From Porticoccaceae bacterium (GTDB lineage: Bacteria; Pseudomonadota; Gammaproteobacteria; Pseudomonadales; Porticoccaceae), in the NCBI GenBank assembly GCA_023228865.1, contig JALOAH010000027.1, positions 1 to 47,229 of the forward strand: a DNA stretch of 47,229 bases. Reading direction: 5' to 3'. The translations under genes were made by a program, and so were the position numbers. The notes under the pieces were generated by a model. The model did no database searches. It was not told where the DNA came from and saw nothing but the letters and a program-made list of their open reading frames with translations. Numbering within the stretch: the first letter of the stretch is position 1; each line of letters opens with the position of its first letter. This document shows positions 35,844-43,553 of the stretch, piece after piece.

Positions 35844-35866
35844 TTATCCACAGAAACTGTGGACAA
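35844..35866. promoter_or_regulatory. Pair of facing DnaA-box-like nonamers
   Basis: TTATCCACA at 35844-35852 is an exact consensus DnaA box; TGTGGACAA at 35858-35866 is its inverted partner (TTGTCCACA, one mismatch). Together they form an inverted repeat, TTATCCACAG-AAA-CTGTGGACAA, with one mismatch. No dnaA, dnaN or AT-rich unwinding element is near, so this is not an obvious origin. Confidence 0.45.
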
Positions 35867-35980
35867 CACGGCGCGACCCCGCCTGCGAAAGAGCATAGGG
35901 CGCGCTGAGGAACGAAGCCCACCGCGGGAACCGCAGGTACGAGGATGTTCTTTCGTCTACCAGGATCCCATCCCGAAACG

Positions 35981-36268
35981 TCAATGGACCTGGAAAACCT
36001 GGAAATAGATCAGCAGCAACAGGCCACAGACCGCAGCCACCCAGGACTCGAACAAGATTCGCAACGGCAGCGGCGCAGTTTTCAGCTCCATGAAATGCAG
36101 CCCCACCAGTCGCACCTTGAAAAATGCCACCAGCAGCAGGAGTGGTGTGACCAAGCTGGTGCCGATGCCGGCGCTAGCGCCACCGTCGCCCACTTCCCAC
36201 GACATGGTGGTAAGAGCGACCAGCAGCAGCCAGATCCAGGTAGTGTAATGACCGACGACGTCGCGCAT
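35981..36268 (-). CDS. Cytochrome oxidase subunit IV / NorF-like small membrane protein
   Basis: 95 residues from the ATG at 36268, five bases after the subunit III-like stop; the longer frame starts inside that gene. Three predicted membrane segments (TWIWLLLVALTTMSW; GTSLVTPLLLLVAFFKVRLVGLHFM; SWVAAVCGLLLLIYFQVF) and the block FFKVRLVGLHFMELKTAP fit the COX4_pro/NorF group (PF03626). It would be an accessory subunit of a heme-copper oxidase or NO reductase, yet no catalytic subunit is present here. It is the last gene of a three-gene unit. Confidence 0.82.
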   Translation of the reverse strand: MRDVVGHYTTWIWLLLVALTTMSWEVGDGGASAGIGTSLVTPLLLLVAFFKVRLVGLHFMELKTAPLPLRILFESWVAAVCGLLLLIYFQVFQVH

Positions 36269-36273
36269 GGAAT

Positions 36274-36879
36274 TCACTTCATCAGGTAGATCAACGGGAA
36301 CAGCACGATCCACAGCAGGTCGACCATGTGCCAGTAACTGGCGCCGCCTTCGAGAAAGGACAGCCCACCGGATCGGGAAACGCCCCGGCGCGCCAGCAGC
36401 GCCATGAACAGCATCACCACCATGCCGATGATCACGTGGACGAAGTGCAGCCCGGTAAGGATGTAATAAAACATGTAGAAGTCGTTGCTGAGCGGCGTGA
36501 GGTCCGCGGCGATTTTCTCACTGTACTCAAGCACCTTGATCAGGGAAAAGCCCAACCCGCAGAGAAGGGCCAGCACAAACAGCAGCGCCGCCTGGCGGTC
36601 GAGATCGCGGCGCACGGCATTCATCGCCAGCACCACGAACCAGGAACTGGTGAGCAGCAGGCAGGTGTTGAAGAGACCGTAACCGGCATTGAGAGTGGCC
36701 TGCGACTCGCTGAACAGCACCGGGTCGAGCCCCCGGTACCAGACGAAGACGGCGAAGAACAGCGCAAACACCACCATGTCGCCCATGATGAATACCCACA
36801 CGCCCTCCTCCCCCGGCAGGTGGCGCTCGGCGCGGCTGCGCGCCACCCGGGTATCCGCGGTAACTTCGATGCCGGACAT
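36274..36879 (-). CDS. Heme-copper oxidase subunit III / NorE-like protein
   Basis: About 201 residues with five membrane segments. The opening HLPGEEGVWVFIMGDMVVFALFFAVFVWYR and late FYYILTGLHFVHVIIGM and SYWHMVDLLWIVLFPLIYL are classic subunit III blocks (PF00510). The short five-helix form and the PGEEG-WVFI start resemble NorE, the accessory partner of NO reductase, more than the seven-helix subunit III of aa3 oxidases. Starts at 36879, 36882 and a GTG at 36885 are all possible; GAGGGA upstream fits the first two. It lies between the multi-spanning protein and the NorF-like gene. Confidence 0.88.
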   Translation of the reverse strand: MSGIEVTADTRVARSRAERHLPGEEGVWVFIMGDMVVFALFFAVFVWYRGLDPVLFSESQATLNAGYGLFNTCLLLTSSWFVVLAMNAVRRDLDRQAALLFVLALLCGLGFSLIKVLEYSEKIAADLTPLSNDFYMFYYILTGLHFVHVIIGMVVMLFMALLARRGVSRSGGLSFLEGGASYWHMVDLLWIVLFPLIYLMK

Positions 36880-36890
36880 CATCACTTCCC

Positions 36891-37580
36891 TCAGCTATCC
36901 CGCTGTTCCCTGATTGCCCTCATCAAGGCGATGAACATCACGTTGAACCAGATGGTGAAAGCCACCAAGGGCAGCCAGAAGGCGAGCAGCCCGTTCCAGG
37001 CAAAGGGGCCGGTCTTGAAATAGGTCATCAGCCCGGCGGGCAAAAAGCCGAGGGCCATCCAGAAATTCACATAGGCAACCCAGCGGGGAAATATCCGCTT
37101 CGCGCTCCTGTCCCACAGCACCGCCAGGCCGATGGAGAGGTTCTGGATGATCCCCGGCGAGAAGGTCATGGCGGTGATCAGCCAGGCGGCATCGTTGAGC
37201 ATCTGGGTGATTTCCGGATTGCGCTCGGGGCGGAATGCGGCGGTGGTCCACAGCATGATGGGGATGAGGATGATCATCACGCTCATCGAGCCGCCCAGCA
37301 ATTGGGTGTAGGCCAGCACCGGCGGCGTGTGCTCCATACGCCGCATCTGGGAGGAAATCAAGGCGATGAAAGGGATGAAGAAGCCGGCGCCGACCAGCAT
37401 GAAGATCATTCCGGTGCGGATACCGGTGAGATTCGACACATAGAACTCGGCGATTTCTCCCGCCGTCCAGCCGGGCGACGGCGGCGGCACGAAATGGGCC
37501 AGCAGCCACCAGCCGATAATGACGAACACGCCCATCGCGGCCGCGCTCCACAGACAGAAATACTGTGCGCTCTTGTTCAT
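36891..37580 (-). CDS. Six-helix membrane protein of unknown function
   Basis: 229 residues with about six predicted membrane segments (for example FCLWSAAAMGVFVIIGWWLLAHF, GMIFMLVGAGFFIPFIALI, SVMIILIPIMLWTTAAF, and the last pair near the C-terminus). AGGGAA lies six bases before the start. No His pattern typical of a catalytic oxidase subunit is visible. It leads the unit with the NorE- and NorF-like genes, with only a few bases between stop and next start, so the three are probably one operon. I do not recognise the family; a role in assembling or modulating a respiratory complex is inference from position. Confidence 0.8.
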   Translation of the reverse strand: MNKSAQYFCLWSAAAMGVFVIIGWWLLAHFVPPPSPGWTAGEIAEFYVSNLTGIRTGMIFMLVGAGFFIPFIALISSQMRRMEHTPPVLAYTQLLGGSMSVMIILIPIMLWTTAAFRPERNPEITQMLNDAAWLITAMTFSPGIIQNLSIGLAVLWDRSAKRIFPRWVAYVNFWMALGFLPAGLMTYFKTGPFAWNGLLAFWLPLVAFTIWFNVMFIALMRAIREQRDS

Positions 37581-37953
37581 GATAATTCCCTGTTGTTATT
37601 GATCTGGCCTGTCATCACTCATCTCGCGGACGGAGTTAGTGATCCCCTTCCCTCGGCGAGTTGCCTGTCGCACGGCCCCCAAGCAGGGTGAGCCATGCAA
37701 ATCAGGCGCCTGTATTATTACTCGCGCACAAAAAAAATGTCTACAGCCGATCTGCATTCCTGTTCCGGCGGCAGCCGATCCATATCGGTCTCGGGAGGCG
37801 CCGTTGCCCTCAGCCACGCCATCGGCCTGTTCAAAAGAAATAAAAAAAGCCGGTTTCACAAGGAAACCGGCATCAAGGGGAGGTCTGTTAAGGCCGAAGC
37901 CGGTCAGCCGTTCAGTTGACCAGCCGCGGCCATTGTGATTGATGGATCGATCG
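37581..37953. other. Intergenic region holding the arylsulfatase terminator
   Basis: This 373-base gap contains the terminator described separately and the upstream region of the NorE/F-like unit. Frames on either strand up to 160 codons lack ribosome sites and family matches, and I treat them as chance. Confidence 0.5.
37849..37871 (-). terminator. Rho-independent terminator of the arylsulfatase gene
   Basis: GCCGGTTTC and GAAACCGGC pair perfectly around a five-base loop. On the minus strand the hairpin is followed by TTTTTTTATTTCTTTT, a strong T-run. It lies 82 bases beyond the sulfatase stop. Confidence 0.92.
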
Positions 37954-40350
37954 TCATCGAGCGGGCGCCGGCGCAATAACCTCGACCTTGCGAATGACAC
38001 CGCTGAAGCGACCGCCCCCGCTATAGGCGTCGGACACCTGGCCGCCGGAATCGAACCCGACATCGAAGGTCTCGCTGACGCCATTGGGCAACAGTGCCGT
38101 GCCCGCTATGGCGCCTTCCGCCAGGACCCGGCCGCCGGCACTGATCCGCAGGGTGCCGCCGGCGCCGGGCACCGGTTCGGCGGTGGTGAAATCGAAACGC
38201 ACCTGCACCGCACCCTCCGGGAGGGGCTGCCGCGCGGCGATGCGAAAGCGATCCTGGGGCTCGTGGCTGCGGGCGTGCTCCGCCACCGGCCGGCCGCCGT
38301 CGAGATAAAAGGCCCACCCCCCCAGGTAACTGCCGGTGGCCACCACCACGCCCCTGGCGTTTACATCCAGCTCGAGATCCGCCACCAGGCTGAAGTCGCG
38401 CCCGGTGAGCACCGGTTGCTGTTTCCAGGGCAGGCTGATATCCGCGCCCCACAACACCCAGTTCGAGCGCGGCGCCTGCGGCCTGCCCAACTTCTCGGAA
38501 TACTCCACGCCCAGCGAGGCGCGCAGCGGCAGTACCTGATTGCGCTCGGCCTCACGCCCCCAAAGGTCGATCAGTTCGCGGAGCTTGTCCGGCCGCTCCG
38601 CTGCCAGATTGCGCGACTGGCTGAAGTCGTTGCGCAGATCATAAAGCTCCCAGACGAACGATTCCGGCGGCACGTCGGACGCCGCCTGCCAGGGCATGCG
38701 CGCCGGGGTGGTATTGGCCATCCAGCCCTGGTGATAGATCGCACGATTGCCCAGGAGCTCGAAATACTGGGTGTCCCGGATACCCGGAGCCGCGCCGTCG
38801 GCGAAGGTGTAGGACATGCTCAGGCCATCGATGGGCTGCTGTTCGATACCATCCACCCGCACCGGAGCCCGCACCCCGGCGGCGTCGAGAATGGTGGGCA
38901 TGACATCGATCACATGATGAAACTGGGAGCGGACCTCACCACCACGGGTGATACGCTGCGGCCAGGAAATGACCAGGCCATTGCGCACCCCGCCAAGGTG
39001 GGACGCCAGCTGCTTCATGTAGGGGAACGGGCTGTTGGTCGCCCAGCCCCAGCCGGCCGGGTAGACCGAATAGGTTTCCGGCCCACCCAGCTTGTCGAGG
39101 TTTTCCAGTTGCCACTCGAGTGATTCCGTCCCCTGGTGGGTGATCGCCTGCAATTCATTGAAGGTGCCCTCGGCGCCACCCTCGCCACTGCCGCCGTTGT
39201 CGCCCTGGATAAAGATCACCAGGGTATCGTCGCCAAGCCCCATGCGCTCGAGCTCGGCGAGAATGCGACCGATCTGCTCATCCTGGTAGGCGAGCATGGC
39301 GGCGTAGACCTCCATATGGCGGGCGTAGACACGCTGTTGATCAGCGCTGAGACTTTCCCAGGCGGCGATCTCCGCCGGCCTCGCCGTCAATACCGCATCG
39401 GCGGGAATGACGCCCTGCTGCTTCTGGCGGGCGAAAGTCTGCTCCCGCTCGACATCCCAACCGTGGTCGAAACGGCCTTGGAAACGGGCGATCCAGTCCG
39501 CCGGCGCCTGGTGGGGAGAATGGGCGGAGCCCGGTGCGAAATAGAGAAAAAATGGCTTGTCGGGGGCATTGGCCTTCTGGCCGTGAAGCCAGCGGATGGC
39601 GTCGTCGGCCAGGTCCCTGTCGAGCAACAGCTCAGGGTCGCGCCCGCTGGTATCCACCGCTGAAGTATTGCGGAACAACTTGGGGTTCCACTGATCGGTG
39701 TCCGCGCCAATGAACCCGTAGAAGTACTCGAATCCCCAACGGCCGGTGGGCCACTGGTCGAACGGTCCGGCGACAGGGGCCTCCATCCAGTACGGCGTAC
39801 CGTGGTGCTTGCCGAAAAAACTGGTGTTATAGCCATTTTCTCCAAGGATGCGGGCGACCGTGGCAGCGCTGCGCGGCAGTTCCGACCAATATCCAGGGAA
39901 ACCCATGCTGAGATTGGACAGTGCGCCGAAACCCACCGCATGGTGATTGCGGCCGCTGAGCAGCGCCGCCCGGGTGGGCGAACACATGGCGGTGGTGTGG
40001 AAGTTGTTGTAGCGCAGGCCGTCGGCGGCCAGGCGATCGAGATGGGGCGTGGGCACCGGCCCACCAAAGGTGCTGGTGGCGCCAAAACCGACATCGTCGG
40101 TCATGATCAGCACCACGTTGGGGGCATCCGCCGCGGCCTCGCGCAGGGCGGGCCAATGGGGCTCCGACTCCGCCAGGCTGGGGCCGACCCGACCCTGGAA
40201 TACCGGGTCCGCCGCCGGCAACACCGGAGCTTCGCCCGCCCCGGCGATCGGCCCCCACAACAGCAGCACCGCCAGCCAGGGGAGGGAGCGGCCTGCTCGG
40301 CAGCGTGATCTGCGACGCGAGGGGATTTTCGACAGTAACTGACGAATCAT
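37954..40350 (-). CDS. Exported arylsulfatase
   Basis: 798 residues from 40350. A basic N-terminus and hydrophobic run (LPWLAVLLLWGPIAGAG) form a signal peptide. The sulfatase domain (PF00884) has the calcium-binding Asp pair in MTDDVGFG (85-86), CSPTRAALLSGRN (Cys123, the residue converted to formylglycine in active enzymes), FGKHHGTPYW, and IQGDNGG for the second metal site. A C-terminal beta-rich domain (about 560 onward) is typical of this roughly 780-residue subfamily, which hydrolyses sulfate esters in the periplasm. No maturase gene is seen in the window. It is divergent from the tetR-type gene, its likely regulator, and ends at a strong terminator. Confidence 0.94.
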   Translation of the reverse strand: MIRQLLSKIPSRRRSRCRAGRSLPWLAVLLLWGPIAGAGEAPVLPAADPVFQGRVGPSLAESEPHWPALREAAADAPNVVLIMTDDVGFGATSTFGGPVPTPHLDRLAADGLRYNNFHTTAMCSPTRAALLSGRNHHAVGFGALSNLSMGFPGYWSELPRSAATVARILGENGYNTSFFGKHHGTPYWMEAPVAGPFDQWPTGRWGFEYFYGFIGADTDQWNPKLFRNTSAVDTSGRDPELLLDRDLADDAIRWLHGQKANAPDKPFFLYFAPGSAHSPHQAPADWIARFQGRFDHGWDVEREQTFARQKQQGVIPADAVLTARPAEIAAWESLSADQQRVYARHMEVYAAMLAYQDEQIGRILAELERMGLGDDTLVIFIQGDNGGSGEGGAEGTFNELQAITHQGTESLEWQLENLDKLGGPETYSVYPAGWGWATNSPFPYMKQLASHLGGVRNGLVISWPQRITRGGEVRSQFHHVIDVMPTILDAAGVRAPVRVDGIEQQPIDGLSMSYTFADGAAPGIRDTQYFELLGNRAIYHQGWMANTTPARMPWQAASDVPPESFVWELYDLRNDFSQSRNLAAERPDKLRELIDLWGREAERNQVLPLRASLGVEYSEKLGRPQAPRSNWVLWGADISLPWKQQPVLTGRDFSLVADLELDVNARGVVVATGSYLGGWAFYLDGGRPVAEHARSHEPQDRFRIAARQPLPEGAVQVRFDFTTAEPVPGAGGTLRISAGGRVLAEGAIAGTALLPNGVSETFDVGFDSGGQVSDAYSGGGRFSGVIRKVEVIAPAPAR

Positions 40351-40614
40351 GGAATTATCTCTTCTACTTGGGACGGACACACAACGGATCAAGCCGGTTA
40401 CAGGTATTTGCGACTCACCGCTGGGTGCCGAGGTTTATTGTTGTCGTGCCTGCTTCAAAAAGAACAATACGGTTTCGTTTACAATCGTCGCCCGCCGACG
40501 GGGCGCCGTCAAGGTCAACCTTCCCGCGCCTCCAGCGATCATTGACGGCATGTCCCGATTGCCAAAATATGACCTGTCCGCGACACTGCCACTTCACCAC
40601 GGAGAACACCGGAG

Positions 40615-41253
40615 ATGTCCAGACGCCTATCCCCCCACGCGCCGCGCCAGCTCTCCCCCGAACGCGAAGAGCAGCTGCTCGCCGCCGCCAGGGAGGCATT
40701 TTTCAGCTGTGGGGTCAATGCCGCCACCATGGACGACATTGCCCGTCGCGCGGGAGTGGGCAAAGCCACCATCTACCGGCGCTACAAAACCAAGGAGGAG
40801 CTGTTCGAAGCCATCATTCTCGCCTCGGCGCAGAAGATAGCGAAGGAGTTGGAGGGTTTCGGGCTCGACCCCGATCGCCCGCGCGCCAGCCTGCGGGAAG
40901 CGGCACGATGGATTCAGCGTATCAACAAGGTGCCGGAACACACCCATGTGGTGCGCCAGATCATCGCCGAGACGCCCCGCCAGCCGGAATTGTGCCGGCG
41001 GGCCAGGGGCCTGATCCTAATCACCCTGACCCGGCGACTGACGGATTTTTTCGAGCTGCTGATCAGCCTGGGGCGGATGGAACACGACTATCCCCAACAG
41101 GCGGCCATCACCTTCGCCCTGTTCAGCGGCGGCGGCCTGCGTCCACTGTTCGACGCTCTGGACAGCAGAGAGGTCGAGCAGCGGCGGCTGGATGCCGATC
41201 TGACGATGTTCCTGGAAGGCTGCAGGATTCGCGACAGGGACGGAGCCGGCTGA
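40615..41253 (+). CDS. TetR-family transcriptional regulator
   Basis: 212 residues. The N-terminal helix-turn-helix (about 38-57, MDDIARRAGVGKATIYRRYKTK) is unmistakable for TetR (PF00440); the C-terminal ligand domain is of the TetR_C type with no recognised ligand. It is divergent from the arylsulfatase across 264 bases and convergent with the MDR oxidoreductase gene. By the usual TetR arrangement it would repress itself and the divergent sulfatase gene. TTGACG at 40542-40547 is a possible -35 with only a weak -10 17 bases on. Confidence 0.93.
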   Translation: MSRRLSPHAPRQLSPEREEQLLAAAREAFFSCGVNAATMDDIARRAGVGKATIYRRYKTKEELFEAIILASAQKIAKELEGFGLDPDRPRASLREAARWIQRINKVPEHTHVVRQIIAETPRQPELCRRARGLILITLTRRLTDFFELLISLGRMEHDYPQQAAITFALFSGGGLRPLFDALDSREVEQRRLDADLTMFLEGCRIRDRDGAG

Positions 41254-41365
41254 GCCCCGCTCTTGTCGCGTATCGCCCGCCGGGGATGCGCGGTTACCGA
41301 GCCGCCGGATTTACCGGCTCCCGGGTTTGCGGGCCCTGGACTTGCAGGCTCGGGGGCTCGCTGGC

Positions 41366-42289
41366 TCAAAGTTTGACGATCACCTTGGCGTGGGGGCTGC
41401 CGGCCTGGGCCTGCCAGGCTTGCGGGGCATCGTCGAGGCCGAACACCGCGGTATCCACGGCAAAACCGTGCTCGATGGCCATCGCGGTGACCCGCTCGAA
41501 TGCCGCGCGTCGCTCCGCCACCGGGCGCTGGCCGGTACCGACACCGATATGGCTGCGCATCACCAGATCGCCGAGCGTGAGGCTGACGGTGGCGCCCGCG
41601 CCGACCCCGATGCTCATCATCCGCGCGCCCGGCGCGGTGGCCCGCATGGCCGCCTCGGCGGGCGGGCCGTAGATGGTGTCGAGCACCACGTCATAGCCCG
41701 TGCCGGCCTGTTCCTTGAGGGCGGCGAGGTCGTCGCCGGCGCCCAGTTGGACCGTGGCATCGGCAAGTCCCTTGTCCTGCAATCGCCGCAGCGCCTCGGC
41801 ATTGCGCGCCGCGGCCACCACCCGACCGGCACCGAGCACCCTCGCCACCTGCAGGGCAATCTGGCCGAGTGGCCCGGTGGCACCGAGGATCAGTACCTGT
41901 TCGCCGGGCCGGATGCGGGCCTCTTCCAGGGGAATGATGGCGCCGATGCCGGAGAGTCCCAGACACAGGGCCTGTTGGTCATTCAGAGCATCGGGGATGG
42001 GCCATACCTCTGCTTCCGGCACCAGGGTACTCTCCCCCCAACCGCCGTAAGGGTGCACAGAATGGCCGAAGTATACCCGGCGGCCGTCGGCAAGGCGGCC
42101 GGTGCCCTCCCCCGCCGCCACCAGCGGGCCATCGACCGGGCCAAAAAATCCGGCGGCGCGCATCAGGTCCGTGGGGCCGATGGCACCGGCAGTGACATCG
42201 ATCAGCAGGGCGCCCGCGCGGGCCTCCGGTGCCGGGAACTCGTCCACCACAGGCGTGGCATGTTGTTGATGAATAATGGCTGCTCGCAT
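41366..42289 (-). CDS. Zinc-independent MDR-family oxidoreductase (quinone reductase-like)
   Basis: 307 residues with the medium-chain dehydrogenase/reductase fold: an N-terminal catalytic domain and a Rossmann domain starting LILGATGPLGQIALQVARVLGAGRVV (AxxGxxG-type NADPH loop). The zinc ligands of alcohol dehydrogenases are absent, so quinone or enoyl reduction is more likely than alcohol oxidation. The gene is 19 bases downstream of the phosphotransferase-like gene and likely cotranscribed with it, suggesting a step in the same acyl or aromatic breakdown; that is inference. Confidence 0.88.
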   Translation of the reverse strand: MRAAIIHQQHATPVVDEFPAPEARAGALLIDVTAGAIGPTDLMRAAGFFGPVDGPLVAAGEGTGRLADGRRVYFGHSVHPYGGWGESTLVPEAEVWPIPDALNDQQALCLGLSGIGAIIPLEEARIRPGEQVLILGATGPLGQIALQVARVLGAGRVVAAARNAEALRRLQDKGLADATVQLGAGDDLAALKEQAGTGYDVVLDTIYGPPAEAAMRATAPGARMMSIGVGAGATVSLTLGDLVMRSHIGVGTGQRPVAERRAAFERVTAMAIEHGFAVDTAVFGLDDAPQAWQAQAGSPHAKVIVKL

Positions 42290-42307
42290 AATCGTCCTCC
42301 GTAAATA

Positions 42308-43426
42308 TCAGTGTTTGTTAGCCATTATCACGGCCATCAATTGCTGGAAATCATCTCCCACCTGCGGCTCCGGCGCCCCGATCAAGCGCGCCAGATGAGC
42401 GGCGGTTGGATTGTCGACATGGGCGTTGTTGTCCGCCGCCAGGTTGCCCTGGGCGATCTGGCGGTCCACCTGCCGGGCCGAGACGATCGCCATGCGCAGG
42501 GTGGAGAGCACATCGTAATAGTGCATGTCGTCCACCTTGCGGCCGACGCGGGCCTCGTAGATGGCGATACTTTCTTCCCGGCCGGGCAGGCCCTCGAGGC
42601 GCTGGACGCCGAAGCCGGCGCTGAACAGGTTGTCGAAAAAGAGCCACCAGGCAAGGTCGATCTCACCGGGGCCGAGGGCGGCCATTTCCCAGTCGATGGT
42701 GGCGGCGACGTTGCCCTGGTCGTCGAACAGTGTGTTGGCGGGGATGGGATCCCCCCACAATACATTGGTGGCGGGGCTTGCGGGACGGTTGTCGTCCAGG
42801 TAGGCGAAGGCGCTCTCCAGTACCGACCACGCACGACCGGCGCGCGCCCATTCCAGCCACTCGCCGAGGCTGGCCAGATACTGGCCAAGACCGGGCGTCC
42901 CCTTGTCGGGAGTGTGAAGAAACTCGAACCCCTGGCGCCAATCCACTGTGTGGACGTCCGCCATATTCTCGATGCCCCGCTTCCACACCCGGTGGCGATC
43001 CGCCAGCGGCAGCTCCGCCAGCCAGCCTTCACGGTTGTAGTTGGGGTTCTGGGCGATGATACGGCCCGGCACCCGCTCCATGACCAGGAACGGCGCACCG
43101 AGCACGGCGTGATCCTCCTCCATGCCCACCAGCGGCGGCACGCGGATAGCGGTGTGCCGCGCGAAGGCATCCATCACCCGCCACTGGTGGCGCAGATCGG
43201 CATCCTTGAGCAGGTCGTGGCCGAAGATCTGGCGACGCACCACGAGATCCTTTTCCACTGGACCACCGGCGCCATCGTAGCGCGCGGTAGTGAAGAACAT
43301 TTCGGCGGAAAAGCCCGCACCGCCGGGCCTCTGCAGAGGAGACAGCGCCAGCCCCGGGGCGGACATTGTGTCGGCAAGCCATTGTTGCAGGCGGGCGCGG
43401 GTGGTTTCGGCATCCCCTGTTGTCAT
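42308..43426 (-). CDS. APH-fold phosphotransferase family protein (ACAD10-like)
   Basis: 372 residues of the aminoglycoside-phosphotransferase fold (PF01636). The catalytic loop reads WGDPIPAN (224-231), with Asp226 and Asn231 kept but Trp in place of the HGD His, as is usual in the ACAD10-associated branch. DWE at 245-247 is the metal-binding site. Such proteins are common beside acyl-CoA dehydrogenases and acyl-CoA synthetases in bacteria and probably phosphorylate a small lipid-pathway hydroxy acid; it is unlikely to be an antibiotic-resistance enzyme. It lies between the MDR and acyl-CoA synthetase genes. Confidence 0.88.
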   Translation of the reverse strand: MTTGDAETTRARLQQWLADTMSAPGLALSPLQRPGGAGFSAEMFFTTARYDGAGGPVEKDLVVRRQIFGHDLLKDADLRHQWRVMDAFARHTAIRVPPLVGMEEDHAVLGAPFLVMERVPGRIIAQNPNYNREGWLAELPLADRHRVWKRGIENMADVHTVDWRQGFEFLHTPDKGTPGLGQYLASLGEWLEWARAGRAWSVLESAFAYLDDNRPASPATNVLWGDPIPANTLFDDQGNVAATIDWEMAALGPGEIDLAWWLFFDNLFSAGFGVQRLEGLPGREESIAIYEARVGRKVDDMHYYDVLSTLRMAIVSARQVDRQIAQGNLAADNNAHVDNPTAAHLARLIGAPEPQVGDDFQQLMAVIMANKH

Positions 43427-43553
43427 TATTTACCCCTTGATCAGTAACGAAGAAGGGGCAAGTTAAGCATAAAGTGGCGGGTTATTGAATCTCGCTGTTT
43501 CTCCTCCGCCGTTTAGCATGCAGCCCGCGAGTCGCGGCCGGGAGAGCTCGAGC

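Larger units (their letters stand above)
35636..35980. other. 345-base gap with tandem repeats and DnaA-box-like sites
   Basis: No gene is supported. The gap holds the 20-21-base tandem repeats (35675-35736) and two facing DnaA-box-like nonamers (35844-35866), both listed separately. The remainder, including 35870-35960, shows no recognisable feature. Confidence 0.5.

Noticed and set aside
35821..35870. Replication origin
   Set aside because: Only two DnaA-box-like sites, no AT-rich unwinding region and no dnaA, dnaN, gidA or parAB nearby.
37596..38084. 162-codon minus-strand frame overlapping the arylsulfatase 3' end
   Set aside because: It crosses the strong terminator and has biased, low-complexity translation; the arylsulfatase frame explains the sequence.
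42308..43426. Aminoglycoside resistance gene
   Set aside because: The WGD loop and the acyl-CoA gene neighbours fit the ACAD10-associated branch, not antibiotic kinases.
42311..43447. Long plus-strand frame opposite the phosphotransferase-like gene
   Set aside because: A shadow frame in G+C-rich DNA; its translation is rich in His, Gly and Arg with no family match, while the minus strand has clear motifs.
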